From Druceiella hillmani (taxonomy: Eukaryota > Arthropoda > Insecta > Lepidoptera > Hepialidae), in contig JAYKKI010000038.1 of the NCBI GenBank assembly GCA_039881145.1, positions 3,386,001 to 3,450,000 of the forward strand: DNA of 64,000 bases, read 5' to 3'. The notes beneath the pieces are model-generated. The model was given only the letters and a program-made list of their open reading frames with translations, was not told the DNA's origin and searched no databases. Each line of letters opens with the position of its first letter. Positions within the stretch are counted from its first letter, which is position 1. A program made the position numbers and the translations under genes. Positions 47,556 through 58,428 of this stretch are shown here, piece after piece.

Positions 47556-47805
47556 ATTCACAATTAAATGAAACTATGTGATGTAGTATTATTTCTACTT
47601 TCTTTAAGTTTTTACCACGACCTAGGTTTCGTTGTATTACAACATCTTCAGGTGGGTTCTTAGCAAAGATATAAAGCAAAGATACAATCTTTGCTAATAG
47701 AGCACACCTGAAGATGTAATACAACGAAACCGAAACGAATCGTGGTAAAGAACTTAAAGAAAGTAGAGATAATACTACATCACGTAGTTTCATTTAATTG
47801 TGAAT
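47556..47805. mobile_element. 250-bp foldback MITE-like element
   Basis: About 110-bp arms are nearly exact inverted repeats. The left arm, starting ATTCACAATTAAATGAAACT, GTGATGTAGTATTAT, CTACTTTCTTTAAG, ACCACGA and TTTCGTTGTATTACA, recurs reverse-complemented on the right. Even the centre (AGCAAAGAT/ATCTTTGCT) pairs. Differences are a few substitutions and small indels, including a 3-bp gap near ACATCTTCAGGTG. The block with CACCTGAAGATGTAATACAA and CGAAACC resembles dispersed lepidopteran repeats, from memory. The 79-codon frame inside is incidental. Confidence 0.8.
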
Positions 47806-48060
47806 ATTATTTCTTTATTGAATTGAAATCAAAACCACTTTATCATATTTTTATTTAATTTTACTTAAATATTTGTGTTTTAAGTGCATACATGTCTACA
47901 TATGATTTAATGGAAAAAGGAATTGTCGGTGGACTTTGTTCGAATCCTACTTTTGAATGTTATTTATTTTTTTATGTTATTTATTATAAAAATAATATTT
48001 ATTAATAGAATTCAAATAAAACTCCCTCTCTTTCGCACTCGGGATGTATTCAGTATATAA
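47806..48060. other. AT-rich spacer
   Basis: Nothing recognised apart from the B-box-like word near 47937. Confidence 0.4.
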
Positions 48061-48100
48061 AGTCCACATTTATAATGCGTCTTCATTATAAATGTGAACT
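48061..48100. repeat. Hairpin, 17-bp arms with one mismatch, 6-nt loop
   Basis: AGTCCACATTTATAATG (48061-48077), CGTCTT, then CATTATAAATGTGAACT (48084-48100). The inner 13 bp are perfect. Confidence 0.85.
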
Positions 48101-49380
48101 TTTTCTTTACATAATGTATTTATTTATTATGTGGTGTATTTTGTATGTAATTACAACTTAATTGGGCGTATTTGTATCCATAAATAAATCATATTTATAA
48201 TTATTACTATATTATTTGGTGACAAAGTGGATAAAATAACCATATTTAGTGGAATGTGTAACGCATTGTTTTGGTTTGTTCACGTGTCTCCGTGAATATA
48301 CAGGTAGCATATGACTACTATTACTTTCAATTATTTTTGTTTTTCAATTTTCGTGTTCTTTTTCAACCTACATAGTTCGATCATATTGATTGCCAAAGTT
48401 TTCACTTCTACAGTGTGATGTTTAGCACACCATTTTTTTAAATTTACATTTATTAAGATTAATTAATCCTATTAATTATACTTAATTTTTGTATTTAAAT
48501 ATTTCATGTATTTAAATATTTTTATTTTTTAATTTACTTAATCTGTTCGTCTGTAATAAGGAGTAGATTAGTTTTGCGAATAACTCCATTTTATCGGAAA
48601 AATAGGGTACCGGCCGAAACCGGGGCGGATTGCTAATTTTATGCTGTTGCTATTTATGAAAGTGTGCGAGTTATTTTGTAACTGCCATAATCTATGGTCA
48701 TAGTAAGCTATATGAAGATTAAGTAGTGTGAAAATTGTTTTTTTTAACAGACAGTTCAACATTTTCTATGTTATTGCTTAGATCGTATATGCGAGATGGA
48801 ATAATCATAATAGATAGTCGGGATTTTTTGAAACGTGAAATTATTAAGCCATTATTTGTATTTTAAATAATATAATAAAGTCAGTATATCGTTTATATGT
48901 ATGTAGTTGTTGTATAGTGTCATGGTTTTAAGTCAATTTATTGTTCTAACGGTGGTAAATTTAGAAATCTGGGGCCACACTATAAATGAAGAAAGCATAA
49001 GTAAATTGCGAATAACGAAATTATTTGTGAATAATGTTCAAATCCATTGATCGAACGACAACTAATTAGTCTTTACTAATCGATCTATTGATCGAACTGG
49101 AAATACTATTATTAATTTTCTTCTGTTACTTTACACATTGCAGTCTGTTTACTATATTTGTCGTTATTCGAATTAATTATTGAACGGGTACGATCTAGTT
49201 TTCTACTCATATAATTTGAGTTAACTTTTAGTAATACATTTTAAATTTTCTTACTTCAATTTTCCGTCGCTGTGGAAGTAACGACAAACAGAAACCAACG
49301 ATTTTCTACTTAGAAAACTTCTTTACGTAGAATCGGATATATGCCATTCGTTTAGACTCAGCCTATTGTTGGAGCTTTAA
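48101..49380. other. AT-rich non-coding stretch
   Basis: Nothing recognised. Confidence 0.45.
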
Positions 49381-49740
49381 TTGACTAGGATGGCGAGTAC
49401 GTAGGTAAGAACGGCCGTAGAGGGGGACAGTGTGTTACGGGCGTACTGCATGAGGCGTCCCACGCGGGTCTTATTTATTTTATTAATGCGAGCGGTCTCA
49501 GTCATTAATTTAGGGTTCGGCCCAGCGCGAGCGTCGTTTAGGAAGATTTGTTGCCTATTTACGGGCAGCTGGATGGCGTGGAAGTAGGGTGGGTAGGTAC
49601 GTGATCAGCTCGGTGTAGCTGGTGGCCCAGTGCTGTGCCCGCCGTCACGTTCCGTGCCGCCGCGACCTACTTAGAGCGCGATAGTTTTGAAGGTTGTGAT
49701 ATGCTTGGCGATTGGGCGAAGTTGTATGCGAGGTGCACGG
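49381..49740. promoter_or_regulatory. Candidate regulatory island
   Basis: This block combines A/T cores in a G+C-rich frame: CGGGTCTTATTTATTTTATT then AATGCGAG, CTCAGTCATTAATTTAGGG, TGCCTATTTACGGGCAGCTGG (CAGCTG E-box near 49565), GTACGTGATCAGCTCGG, and a CpG-rich tail (GCCCGCCGTCACGTTCCG, GCCGCCGCGACC). It is the longest such block on this side of the window. No frame resembles a protein. Confidence 0.33.
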
Positions 49741-51075
49741 TTGAATATGGGTTATGATTTAAATGAATTTAAAATTAATTACTAAATAAGTTAGTATACT
49801 TTGTAGTATTGTTAGTGTAATTTTTAGACTGCATTGGAAATTGAAAAACTGAATTCTTTTTAGAGTGTACACATTTTTTCCATTACTGTAAAAATGTCTT
49901 TAAAAAAAATTACTTTTTTTAACGTAGTTTAATATTCTTTGATTTAATTCAATTGAGGAAATTTTATTTTCGCCATACGAGTAAAAGTGTAGTATATAGC
50001 TAGACGCACGAGCGTACTAATTTATTATGCGATTTTTCACTGGTTTTTGTAATCGATATATTCCTAGTATGCACTATTTCCATATCCAGCATTGTTTACA
50101 CCAATTAACTCCAATAAATATATTTTTCAGCAATATAATCTCTGTAATTGCGTATAATATGTGTTTTTTCAGTTTTATTCCTCTTCCGTAATACACGTAA
50201 TCGTCACTATTATTGTAAATTTAAGATTTATTTGCTGCCACCAAAATATTTTCAGTCGTTTCAACACTCGTCAGTATTTTCATGCAGTGCGATGAACAGC
50301 TGTTAGAGTACACCTTTACATACTTCCGTACATACACGTTTACGTGTTTCTCTCTAATTCCGATTATTATACATATTATTAATCAGATTCTTGTATATCG
50401 TCGCTTATAGCCATCTTTTAACAATACTTTCTTTAAGTTATTCCTTCATTTCATATGACCATAATTATGGGTAGTTTGGTAAAAAAGAACTCAAAATTCT
50501 GTGTTCTTTTTATCACACTTCGAATATTAGTCCTTATGCATTAAAAACCGGCTAAGAGCTAGTTGGACTCAAGTATTGAAGGTGTCATACATGTTTTGGT
50601 AGTCAAGAAATGTTTCCCTTTGTTAAGAAAATAATGCATCAAAACAAGAAAGGAGGTTTCTTGTCTGATCTGACAAAATATTCTTACATGTAATTTTGTA
50701 CAATTAAAACGAATAAATTAAAATTTTAGACAGTACTAAAAAAATCAATAGTAAAAAGTTTGTTATTGATTTTTTTAAAGTTTCCGTGTCCAAAATGATT
50801 TTTTTTGTTTGCCAGATATTGCTGAAATTTTTAAATTTGCAGTTAGTCCAATACATTTATAGGTAGTTATATTATTTTTAGAAGATTTTGACGAGACGGT
50901 AAAAATAAGAGAAAATATATACATATTTACGTATACGAACAAACATACAGGCTAATTACATACAAATGAACAATCTTTCTTCGCCTTTGGAAGTAGGACA
51001 TGGCAAAATTTTTTGATATTTTGTAGGATCTTTAAGTAGCATCATTATAATTATTTTTGATCTATGAGATAATAA
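49741..51075. other. AT-rich non-coding stretch
   Basis: An A/T-rich inverted pair with 14-bp arms (TAAAAAAATCAATA / TATTGATTTTTTTA, 50737-50777, 13-nt loop) is visible. No gene is recognised. Confidence 0.4.
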
Positions 51076-51400
51076 CTGATCGAACTCGGCACCTCAAAAC
51101 TCGACGGCATCCACCGAACTTTCCGAACGAGACAGATCAATGAGCCCGCGTCGACGGTTCCGATCCCTGCAGGTCTCCTTTCGTGGGCGTCCATTCAAAT
51201 GAAGTATGACAATGCTTTGATCTCGATAAGGAGTCGTCGGGAAGGACCCCAATGACCCGACCGCCTCGCCCTTTTGTTGAGGACGTAGTCTCGCGCGATT
51301 TGAGTAATGCAATGCGGCACGTGATGCATGTGTATCGTCTGATGCACTCCCGTCTAACTATTTCATGTCGAATCAAATTGGAGAAAGTGTGTCATCGGAG
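51076..51400. promoter_or_regulatory. G+C-richer block with overlapping open frames, candidate exon or regulatory element
   Basis: Frames of 70-79 codons stay open on both strands (minus 51094-51312 and 51137-51376; plus 51252-51464). None of the peptides is recognised. The sequence is of high complexity (GACAGATCAATGAGCCCGCG, GTTCCGATCCCTGCAGGTCT, CAATGACCCGACCGCC) and includes a CACGTG (51318-51323) beside ATGCATGTG. It could be a conserved non-coding element or an exon. The two-strand openness fits composition better than coding. Confidence 0.25.
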
Positions 51401-52433
51401 TTTTAGCTTGTTGCCAGTGAATATTTGTGTCGTCTCATTTTTTTTTATTATCCAGCGTCTTTAAACTTAGGTATAGCAACGGTGCGATAGTTTTATTAAT
51501 GGCATTAAATGAGGTTGGAAGTCAATTTTACGTTAATTTGTAGTTTAAACACTGAAAATTTTGAACTTAATAATTTTTCTAAAATATTATTTTTGAATGA
51601 CACTAAAACCCGTTCTTTTGTGGAATCCAAAATAAATCTTACATAAATTTATAAAAATTTATCTTATATATATCTTTATATATAGCTATTCTATTATGTT
51701 AACCTCAAAAGTAACTCAAAATGAGCGTAGGAATTGTTTAAGAGATATGACCAGTCGAAGAAATTCACACTGTAACTCATGCACATAAATGGCATGTCGA
51801 TAGGTATACCAATATTTCTAGCATCTTCAATCCCTAATTACAAAATCTGCTTCACCTTTTTGTAACTTCTACCGTTTCTTAATACAAACCTGTTTCATTT
51901 ATAATGTGCATTCTGTTGGCCAGCAACAAATTGTGTGGACGTTCCTTTTGCCCATTCGGAATTAACATAAGAAATTTCCGAGGAAGAAGTGATTATAGTG
52001 CTAGAAAATGTCGCATTTCTTTGCCCTATTGTGCGACAGCCAAATCTATTAGAAATTGTTTTGAATAAATAAATATTTCACGGAAGTGATTCAAAGAATA
52101 TATAAGGTAACGAGAAAGTCTTGCAGGTATGATATTTAAGAAATTATGTTATATTTATATTGTTGTTTCCCGGCGACATTTCGATCGTCGTTTCTATGAA
52201 ATATCAAATAATGTTTAATCGATTTTACCCCTTCCGGATTAGGACAAAACGTATATTTTGAACATTGTTCTAAAGTCTTAACTCAAAAAATCTTTTCCCA
52301 CCTTTTTCACCCATGTCGTCACTACATATTTCTATGCCTATGCTCGTTGTAACGCTACGCTCGTTTTACCAGATTTTCTCTAAGAAAACGACGTTATTGT
52401 CGTTACTTCGTTAGAAATTTTGTAAAGTTTCCG
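51401..52433. other. AT-rich non-coding stretch
   Basis: Nothing recognised. Confidence 0.45.
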
Positions 52434-52712
52434 TCTCTCTCTCTCTCTCTCTCTCTCTATGTGTGTGTGTGTGTGTGTGTGTGCGTGTGCGTGTGCGTGT
52501 GCGTGTGCGTGTGCGTGTGCGTGTGCGTGTGCGTGTGCGTGTGCGTGTGCGTGTGCGAGCGCGAGCGCGTGCGCGTGCGCGTGCGCGTGCGCGTGCGCAT
52601 GCGCGTGAGCGTGCGCGTGCGCGCGTGCGTGCGTGCGCGCGCGCGTGTGTGTGTGTGTGTGTGCGTGTGTGTGTGTGCGCGCGTGTGAGTGTGTGTGTGT
52701 GTGTGTGTAATG

Positions 52713-52781
<69 letters not shown>
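52434..52781. repeat. 350-bp compound microsatellite: (CT)n, (TG)n, (TGTGCG)n, (CG/TG)n, (TG)n, (TA)n
   Basis: In order: about 12 CT units; TG units; a long run of GTGTGC hexamers (52480-52556); alternating GCGTGC and GCGCGT (52557-52650); TG runs; and about 32 TA units ending at 52781. The Cys/Val, Arg/Val, Thr/His and Ile/Tyr frames spanning it on both strands are artefacts. Almost every base after the CT tract continues a strict purine-pyrimidine alternation. Confidence 0.97.
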
Positions 52782-52784
<3 letters not shown>

Positions 52785-55549
52785 GTCAGAATATATATCA
52801 TTTTATTCTTTGTTATTTGGTGACATATTTAATACACAATACTTTGAAAGAAATTATTTTTATTGAATTATATATGTGTGTGTGTGTGTATAGAATTTTA
52901 AATTCAAAATTGATTAGTGCTGAGCTACGCTAGATACGACCGGTGATAAATCAGGTCACAAATGGTTCACTGACTTTTGCAAACTGTGCTGTCTTTTAAG
53001 GTCTCCAACAACTCACGAGCTCTTCCTATCCCTCCGTCATGTACATTTGCAAGTACAATTGCATGTATCACATATGTACAGGTACGATTTTAAGGGAAAA
53101 GGAAATCGTTACAGCCCGCGGTTTCGAGTGTTGCCTTTTTTTAAACATTGGGATAAATTTAAAAAAAATTATGGAATACGAAAGACTACGTAAGAAGTAA
53201 GGAATATGAAAAGGTGTATTTATTTTACAATTGTTTCATAAAGATACGCGGTTCTATGAGACAAGCTGTTTTGTTGATATATAATATTGTTATATAACAT
53301 GAGTCTTTAATCGACGAAAGTGATGTATTCAATCGATTTACTTAATTAAGTGAGAGTTTATTATAAATATAACATTACTGATGTATTGCTCTTGTGTTCT
53401 CAATAGAATTACGCCTTATAAATTAAAATATCGAATAAATTGTGAGACATTGTTGATAAATTTTCTAATAATATTACGTGGTACTAATAGTTTCGAATTA
53501 TTTTTATTGTATTTCCTGCCCATAAATTTGTCATTTTTTATTCGGCGTGTAATTTTCAACATTCTTTTTATTTGTAGAACGCGCATGGGTACACGCGATA
53601 AAATGAAAAAAGCTGTGCATTTTGTCACATTACTGTGTTAATGGATGGTTGTATATCTTTTGACGGTAGACATACGCACTTCAACATTGAATCAGCAATT
53701 CGTAATAGAAATTGAATTAATGAATGGGGTGGCAACTGCTGATTAATTTTTGTTATGTTGCTAAAAATGTGTTGAATGTAATAATGTAGTTACTATAATA
53801 TACAATAATGTAGTTATTATACCTTTTTTCACTTTATTCTTCGTCATGGATTTAAATTATTTTAAAATGATATCGCACGTTAACGTTATTTTAACGCCAC
53901 ATTGTATTGCATCGAATATTTTTAAACTTTCTTTTTTACTGCTCTCCTACGGGCTTTGATCTTTAAAATCATTAAGGTCAAGAAGATTATTGTTCTGAGT
54001 TTCAAACCATAAGGTTAGATTTTCTTAAAGCTTTCATCACTACTTAAAACAATTTTTGGCCCAGCTGTAAAATTTTTCTTTTTAGAATAGTATCTTGGAC
54101 TAAATGTGCGGTGAAGCAGTTTTTTTATGAATTTGTACTACATTGATTCGCTTATAAAATTTATAACGTACGTTTTTATTACGGAAACAATCTTGCACAT
54201 GAAATACTTAAGGTTAAAAAAATAGTTTGATAGCACGGTAAATTAAAAATTAAGACAAATTAGTGACACATATAGCTGGTAGGTAATAGAATTTTATTCG
54301 TATTTGAGGTGCAATGCACACTCTTTTATTTGAATGGAGTTGATTACATAATCTGATTAAGGTGAAGGATTAGTAATAGAATTGTATTTTATCATGTGTT
54401 TAAAATGTTAAAATCTACACCAGGTATACGATGGAGATGTATATTTTATCGGAATGTCTGGAAATGTTAAATTCATGAATTCTGGTAAAATGTAACATCC
54501 TACTTCTTCTTGTTATTAATTAAAACAAGCACTTGACGAAAATTGACAAAAGATGATAAATGGTCTGTTCATAAAAAAAACTGCAAAGGCCAATCTGAAG
54601 GAAAATTTATCAGAAAAGCGAATTTTCGATAATTTACAAAAGGAATAATTTATTGAACACGACTCCCTTAGAAGATGGAATTGGAAAAAAACGAATTTTG
54701 ATTTTAAATTGGAACTATTTTGGAAAACTTACTTTCAAATAAATTTTGTTAACATTATGCCAAGTTTACTTTTTATAGCACTGGATGTACACTGAATGTC
54801 AAATCTGAGCAAAACTTCGTAATATGTTAAAATATTTTGATGTTCTTCTCTTTTTACTTTCTCTCCCCAATTTTCAGTCGTTTTCGACATATTTTACTGT
54901 ATCAGAAAAGCAAATTTATATTTCATCACTTAAATGTTATTTGGTTAATATTTCTACTTAATAGTATTAAATATATAGTAATATTATTCCACGTTACAGT
55001 AAATGTTTATGAAATTGTTTGTTTCAACTACTTTCAAAAATTCTTAAAAAAGCCCGTTATTGACATAATAACAGAAACATTTCTGATTTATTACAAAAGT
55101 AAACTGTTACAGAAAAAGCTTCCTGTTACAATGGGTTATAATTATTGAGCAAATATTGCTTGCTTTTTATTTGAAATGGTATTTCGTATACTGATTACAG
55201 GGACCCAAGGCGAGTAAATAAATTAGTTGATGTGTGACAATTATACAGTGATACAGAAAATTCTTAAAAATCTCTGTGGTTTCTTTAGCTACACATATTA
55301 CTTTTGAGAATTTATTTTAATGGGGTTAAAATAGGGTAAAATGTATTAGTTTCTTAGTTTTTTATTCGGTTTGGTAAATTCTTTAAGTCCTATTATGTTC
55401 GTATTTTTAAACTTAGGAATCAGTAAGTGTAATATCTATAAAAATGTATATGCTGTAAGACACATTAATTATTATAATATGTATGCAGTAAAATGATTTT
55501 AAGAGTAGCTACGCGTCACATAAACATGATTAAGCGAAAAGTGAGTGAA
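52782..55549. other. AT-rich non-coding stretch
   Basis: A small TG tract at 52876-52889 and a short duplication of AATGTAGTTAYTAT near 53783 and 53807. Frames at 53381 and 54837 (plus) are Phe/Ile/Leu-rich by composition. Nothing is recognised. Confidence 0.4.
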
Positions 55550-55770
55550 CACTTTCGACGTAAATAAAGCGCGACCGGAGATAGCGTGCGCGCCGCCCAC
55601 CGCACTTACTCGCTCTCCAATCTCCATAGATTACGAAGCTTGTCAGCGCGTGTTACGCTTCGTATTTTGAATAGCGACTAAATTCGGACCACAGGTGCTC
55701 AACGAAATCGAATCTTGCCGATTCAGTTGCCAGTTGGCGAGTATTAGTTGAGCTTTGTTGAACAATTTTA
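55550..55770. promoter_or_regulatory. Candidate regulatory island
   Basis: A G+C-rich block with AAAGCGCGACCGGAGATAGC, GTGCGCGCCGCCCACCGCAC and GTCAGCGCGTGTTACGC, and a CCACAGGTGC E-box (55689-55698), in A/T-rich DNA. No reading frame of note. A promoter is also possible. Confidence 0.27.
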
Positions 55771-56539
55771 GGTGCTCCTATTGATTTATTGTAATGACAG
55801 TCGTTAGCTCATAAAGATTTTATAGGTATGCATAATTTTTTATTCTTTCGTTCGGTGTTGAAAACATTGAATTTGACGGTTGTAGGTCAAATGTAAGCGG
55901 TGATTAAGGGTGCGCACCTATTACCTTGCGTCGTGTAAAGGTGTAATATAACTTGAATAAATAGGTAGCATAGTAGTAATTTAAAAATACCTTTTCGAAT
56001 ATTGAGAATGCACTCGAATCGATTTTCAATAGCAGAACAGGCTGTATATTCGTGTAAACACATGATTTTGTGCAAAATAAAAAAAACACACAGTATAAAG
56101 AAATGAATGTAATGCTATATTTTAATTGTTTTATTAAATAAGAAAAGAAATGCATTGTGATCTGTAACATAAGTTTAAACATGCTGTATTCAATGCATTG
56201 TTTATGTCATATATTATTACAAAAATATCAAACAATTTTCCCATTATGTCTTTAGGCAATTCAGCCGTTGTAAGCGTTTAAGTGGTGCCTATTTATCTGT
56301 GTGTGGATGTACATTTACGTGGTAAAGAAATGTTGAGAGAGAGAGAGAGAGCGAGGCGTTGACTTGACACCAATTCCTAAGATATTTAAACATAACAGTA
56401 TTTTCCAAATCTATTTTTGTTCGAAAATAAAATAAAATACTGTACTACAAATGTTCCAAACAAGTACTCATATTTTTATTATTTTGTTTTTTTCTGTGGT
56501 TATTATCAATAATATTTTCTTGTTTTGACTTCACGATAG
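55771..56539. other. AT-rich stretch with short (GA)n
   Basis: A run of about 8 GA units lies at 56335-56351; otherwise nothing recognised. Confidence 0.5.
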
Positions 56540-57516
56540 CCACTGCTTCACGCCTTTGTTTAAACCTGTACATGCTTACCTATCTATCTACTAATATTCT
56601 GATTACCTCCGTCTTTGTTTATGTCTGTACATATATACATACTTACCTACGTATCTATTTACCTCTTAGTTGCTTCACACATTTGTATGTACCTTTACGT
56701 ATTTACCGACCAATTTTCTTTATTACAATCTTTCTTATGTCAAGGCAAGTCAGTTGACGGCAGACTATAAGTTTAGTATCAATTTATACCTTAGTTGCTT
56801 CATGCCTTTGTATGTACTTTTATGTATTTATCTACAAATTTTCTTTATTATCTTCGTTGTTATGTCCGGGCAAGTCAAATGAATCCAAACTCTATAAGGT
56901 TAATCTGCTACAGAGAAACTCCTGTCACCATCTTCGGGTTCCATTATAGTACTGTGGTCAGTATTTAGGACCAAAAGACCAATCGAGACCTATCAAATAA
57001 GCCCAACCTTGGCGAATATATTCTTTGCCATTAAGAAATTCTCGTCGCCACCTATCGAATCCACCATTAGACCCTAGTCACACACCTACATGTGACCAAA
57101 ATACTTACAAAATAAAAGTGAAATTAGCGCACACATAATGAATCTACTCCTCACTGTTCCATTATTCGTCCGTGGTTTCCATTTTTGTCCAAACGACTTG
57201 CCAACACAAGTCAACTAACCTCAAACGAAATGAATTTATTCTTCATCATTTATGTATTCTGTCACTATCTTCTAGCTCCATCATCAGACTCACATTTGTA
57301 ACTAAAGTCTTTAAGACAGGTCAAATGAGTTTAAAACTCGGTTTCTAATTTCTCAAAGGGGCCTTGTATCTAATTCGTTTGGATGATTATTAGGATATCT
57401 CCTCATTTTATCATCAGGTACTGACAATATTGACAGGACCTATTCAAAATCATTATTTTTCAAACAAAATTGAATCATGAAAATCGCCCAACGCATCTTC
57501 CAGTTACGGCTGTAAA
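56540..57516 (+). repeat. Interspersed repeat family A, copy 2 (longer), with internal tandem units
   Basis: It shares ordered blocks with copy 1 at 17585-18112: CTCAAAGGGGCCTTG; AGGATATCTCC; CATCAGGTACTGACAATATT; GACAGGACCTATTCAAAATC; TTTTTCAAACAAAA; GAAAATCGCCCAACGCATCT; CCAGTTACGGCTGTAAAT. The 5' part consists of diverged tandem units of about 125 bp beginning TTAGTTGCTTCA and containing TTTGTATGTAC, ATTTTCTTTATTA and GCAAGTCA (about 56667-56791 and 56792-56905). An earlier partial unit lies near 56545. The frames at 56572 and 56670 are not coding. A mariner element sits at the right end. Confidence 0.65.
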
Positions 57517-57518
57517 TA

Positions 57519-58428
57519 TTGGATTGGCTAATAAGTAAAGAGCGGTCATTAAAGTTTAATTTTTTTAGTTATATTTTCAATTTAAAGTTAATTAATCGTC
57601 GATATAATAATGACCATCATTTTGTACATTCGCCAACGCACTGGCAGGGAGTGAACAGCATCTGCGTAAAATTCAGGTAGCTTGGAATGAAAAAAATGGC
57701 CTATGAACTGTCATAGATGGTCTTCATCATCATTCGCGTAAGGCGTTGCTGAGAGATCTAAATAAACAATAATCAGTGGGTGCAAGGTCTGGGGAATGTG
57801 GTGGGTGGGGGATCTGTGTCCAACCAAAATCTAAAACTTTAAGGCGGGTCTGTTTGGTTATACGAGGATGGGGTTGCAGCTACGGGCTGGTCCGGGCTAA
57901 GTTCATGTAGTATCCACGCACCGTATTTCAAGGTTTTTCCCAAGCGGCATAAATTATTCTCTACAGTTCTGTACGAGCACCCGAGCTCAGTTGCTAGCCA
58001 GCGCGTCGTTCATCGGTTATCTTCGTCAATTAACAATTTTATCCTGTCGCTATTAAATTCCTACCGGTCGACCAGAGCGTGGTTGATTACTCAGGGAATA
58101 ATCGCTGCTGCGAAACCGTTGGAACAATCGTTTTGCAGTAGCTACAGATATTCATTCAGGAGCTACGCTTTCGCATATGTTACGCGTAACTTCGACAGCA
58201 AAGTGATTAGATTGGTACTCGTAGAGTAGACAGTATCTTACATGCGTCTTAATGTCGTCCATATTGTATGCCTGTTAACAGTGCAGCGGCTTAGTTACTA
58301 CTGAATTAGTGAGAGCTTGCCGTGACTTTTATATATCTTCGATCATGGAAGCTTCTAGAACGTCGCCATTGATGTGGCGTATGCGTATAAGTAGGAAATA
58401 CACCACTCGGACAAATTAGTCCTACCAA
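57519..58428 (-). mobile_element. mariner element with internal deletion
   Basis: The lower end reads TTGGATTGGCTAATAAGTAA, close to a mariner terminal repeat, and is preceded by TA at 57517-57518. The reverse complement of the upper end reads TTGGTAGGACTAATTTGT, a diverged partner sharing TTGG and CTAAT..GT. The length of about 0.91 kb against the usual 1.28 kb agrees with loss of the middle of the transposase. Insertion is at the 3' end of repeat family A copy 2. Confidence 0.7.
57560..58262 (-). pseudogene. mariner transposase pseudogene, N- and C-terminal parts
   Basis: The start is taken as the ATG at 58262 (MDDIKTHVRYCLLYEYQSNH), the natural mariner N-terminus. An in-frame TGA follows CESVAPE. 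Then come TAKRLFQRF and LSNQPRSGRPV, the HTH plus SGRP linker. After a frameshift, RWTTRWLATELGCSYRTVEN and LGKTLKYGAWILHELS can be read, ending near the normal entry to the catalytic domain. The text then jumps to DFGWTQIPHPPHSPDLAPTD and YCLFRSLSNALRE, which contains the third catalytic Asp of the DD34D triad, followed by stops and NVQNDGHYYIDD at the C-terminus. The segment bearing the first two catalytic Asp residues is deleted. A TATATAAAAG word lies about 75 bp upstream of the ATG. Dead copy. Confidence 0.8.

Noticed and set aside
47554..47793. 79-codon minus-strand frame
   Set aside because: It lies wholly within the foldback element; arm symmetry explains its openness.
52457..52933. 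Frames of 75-156 codons on both strands with Cys/Val, Arg/Val, Thr/His or Ile/Tyr repeats
   Set aside because: They are translations of the microsatellite.
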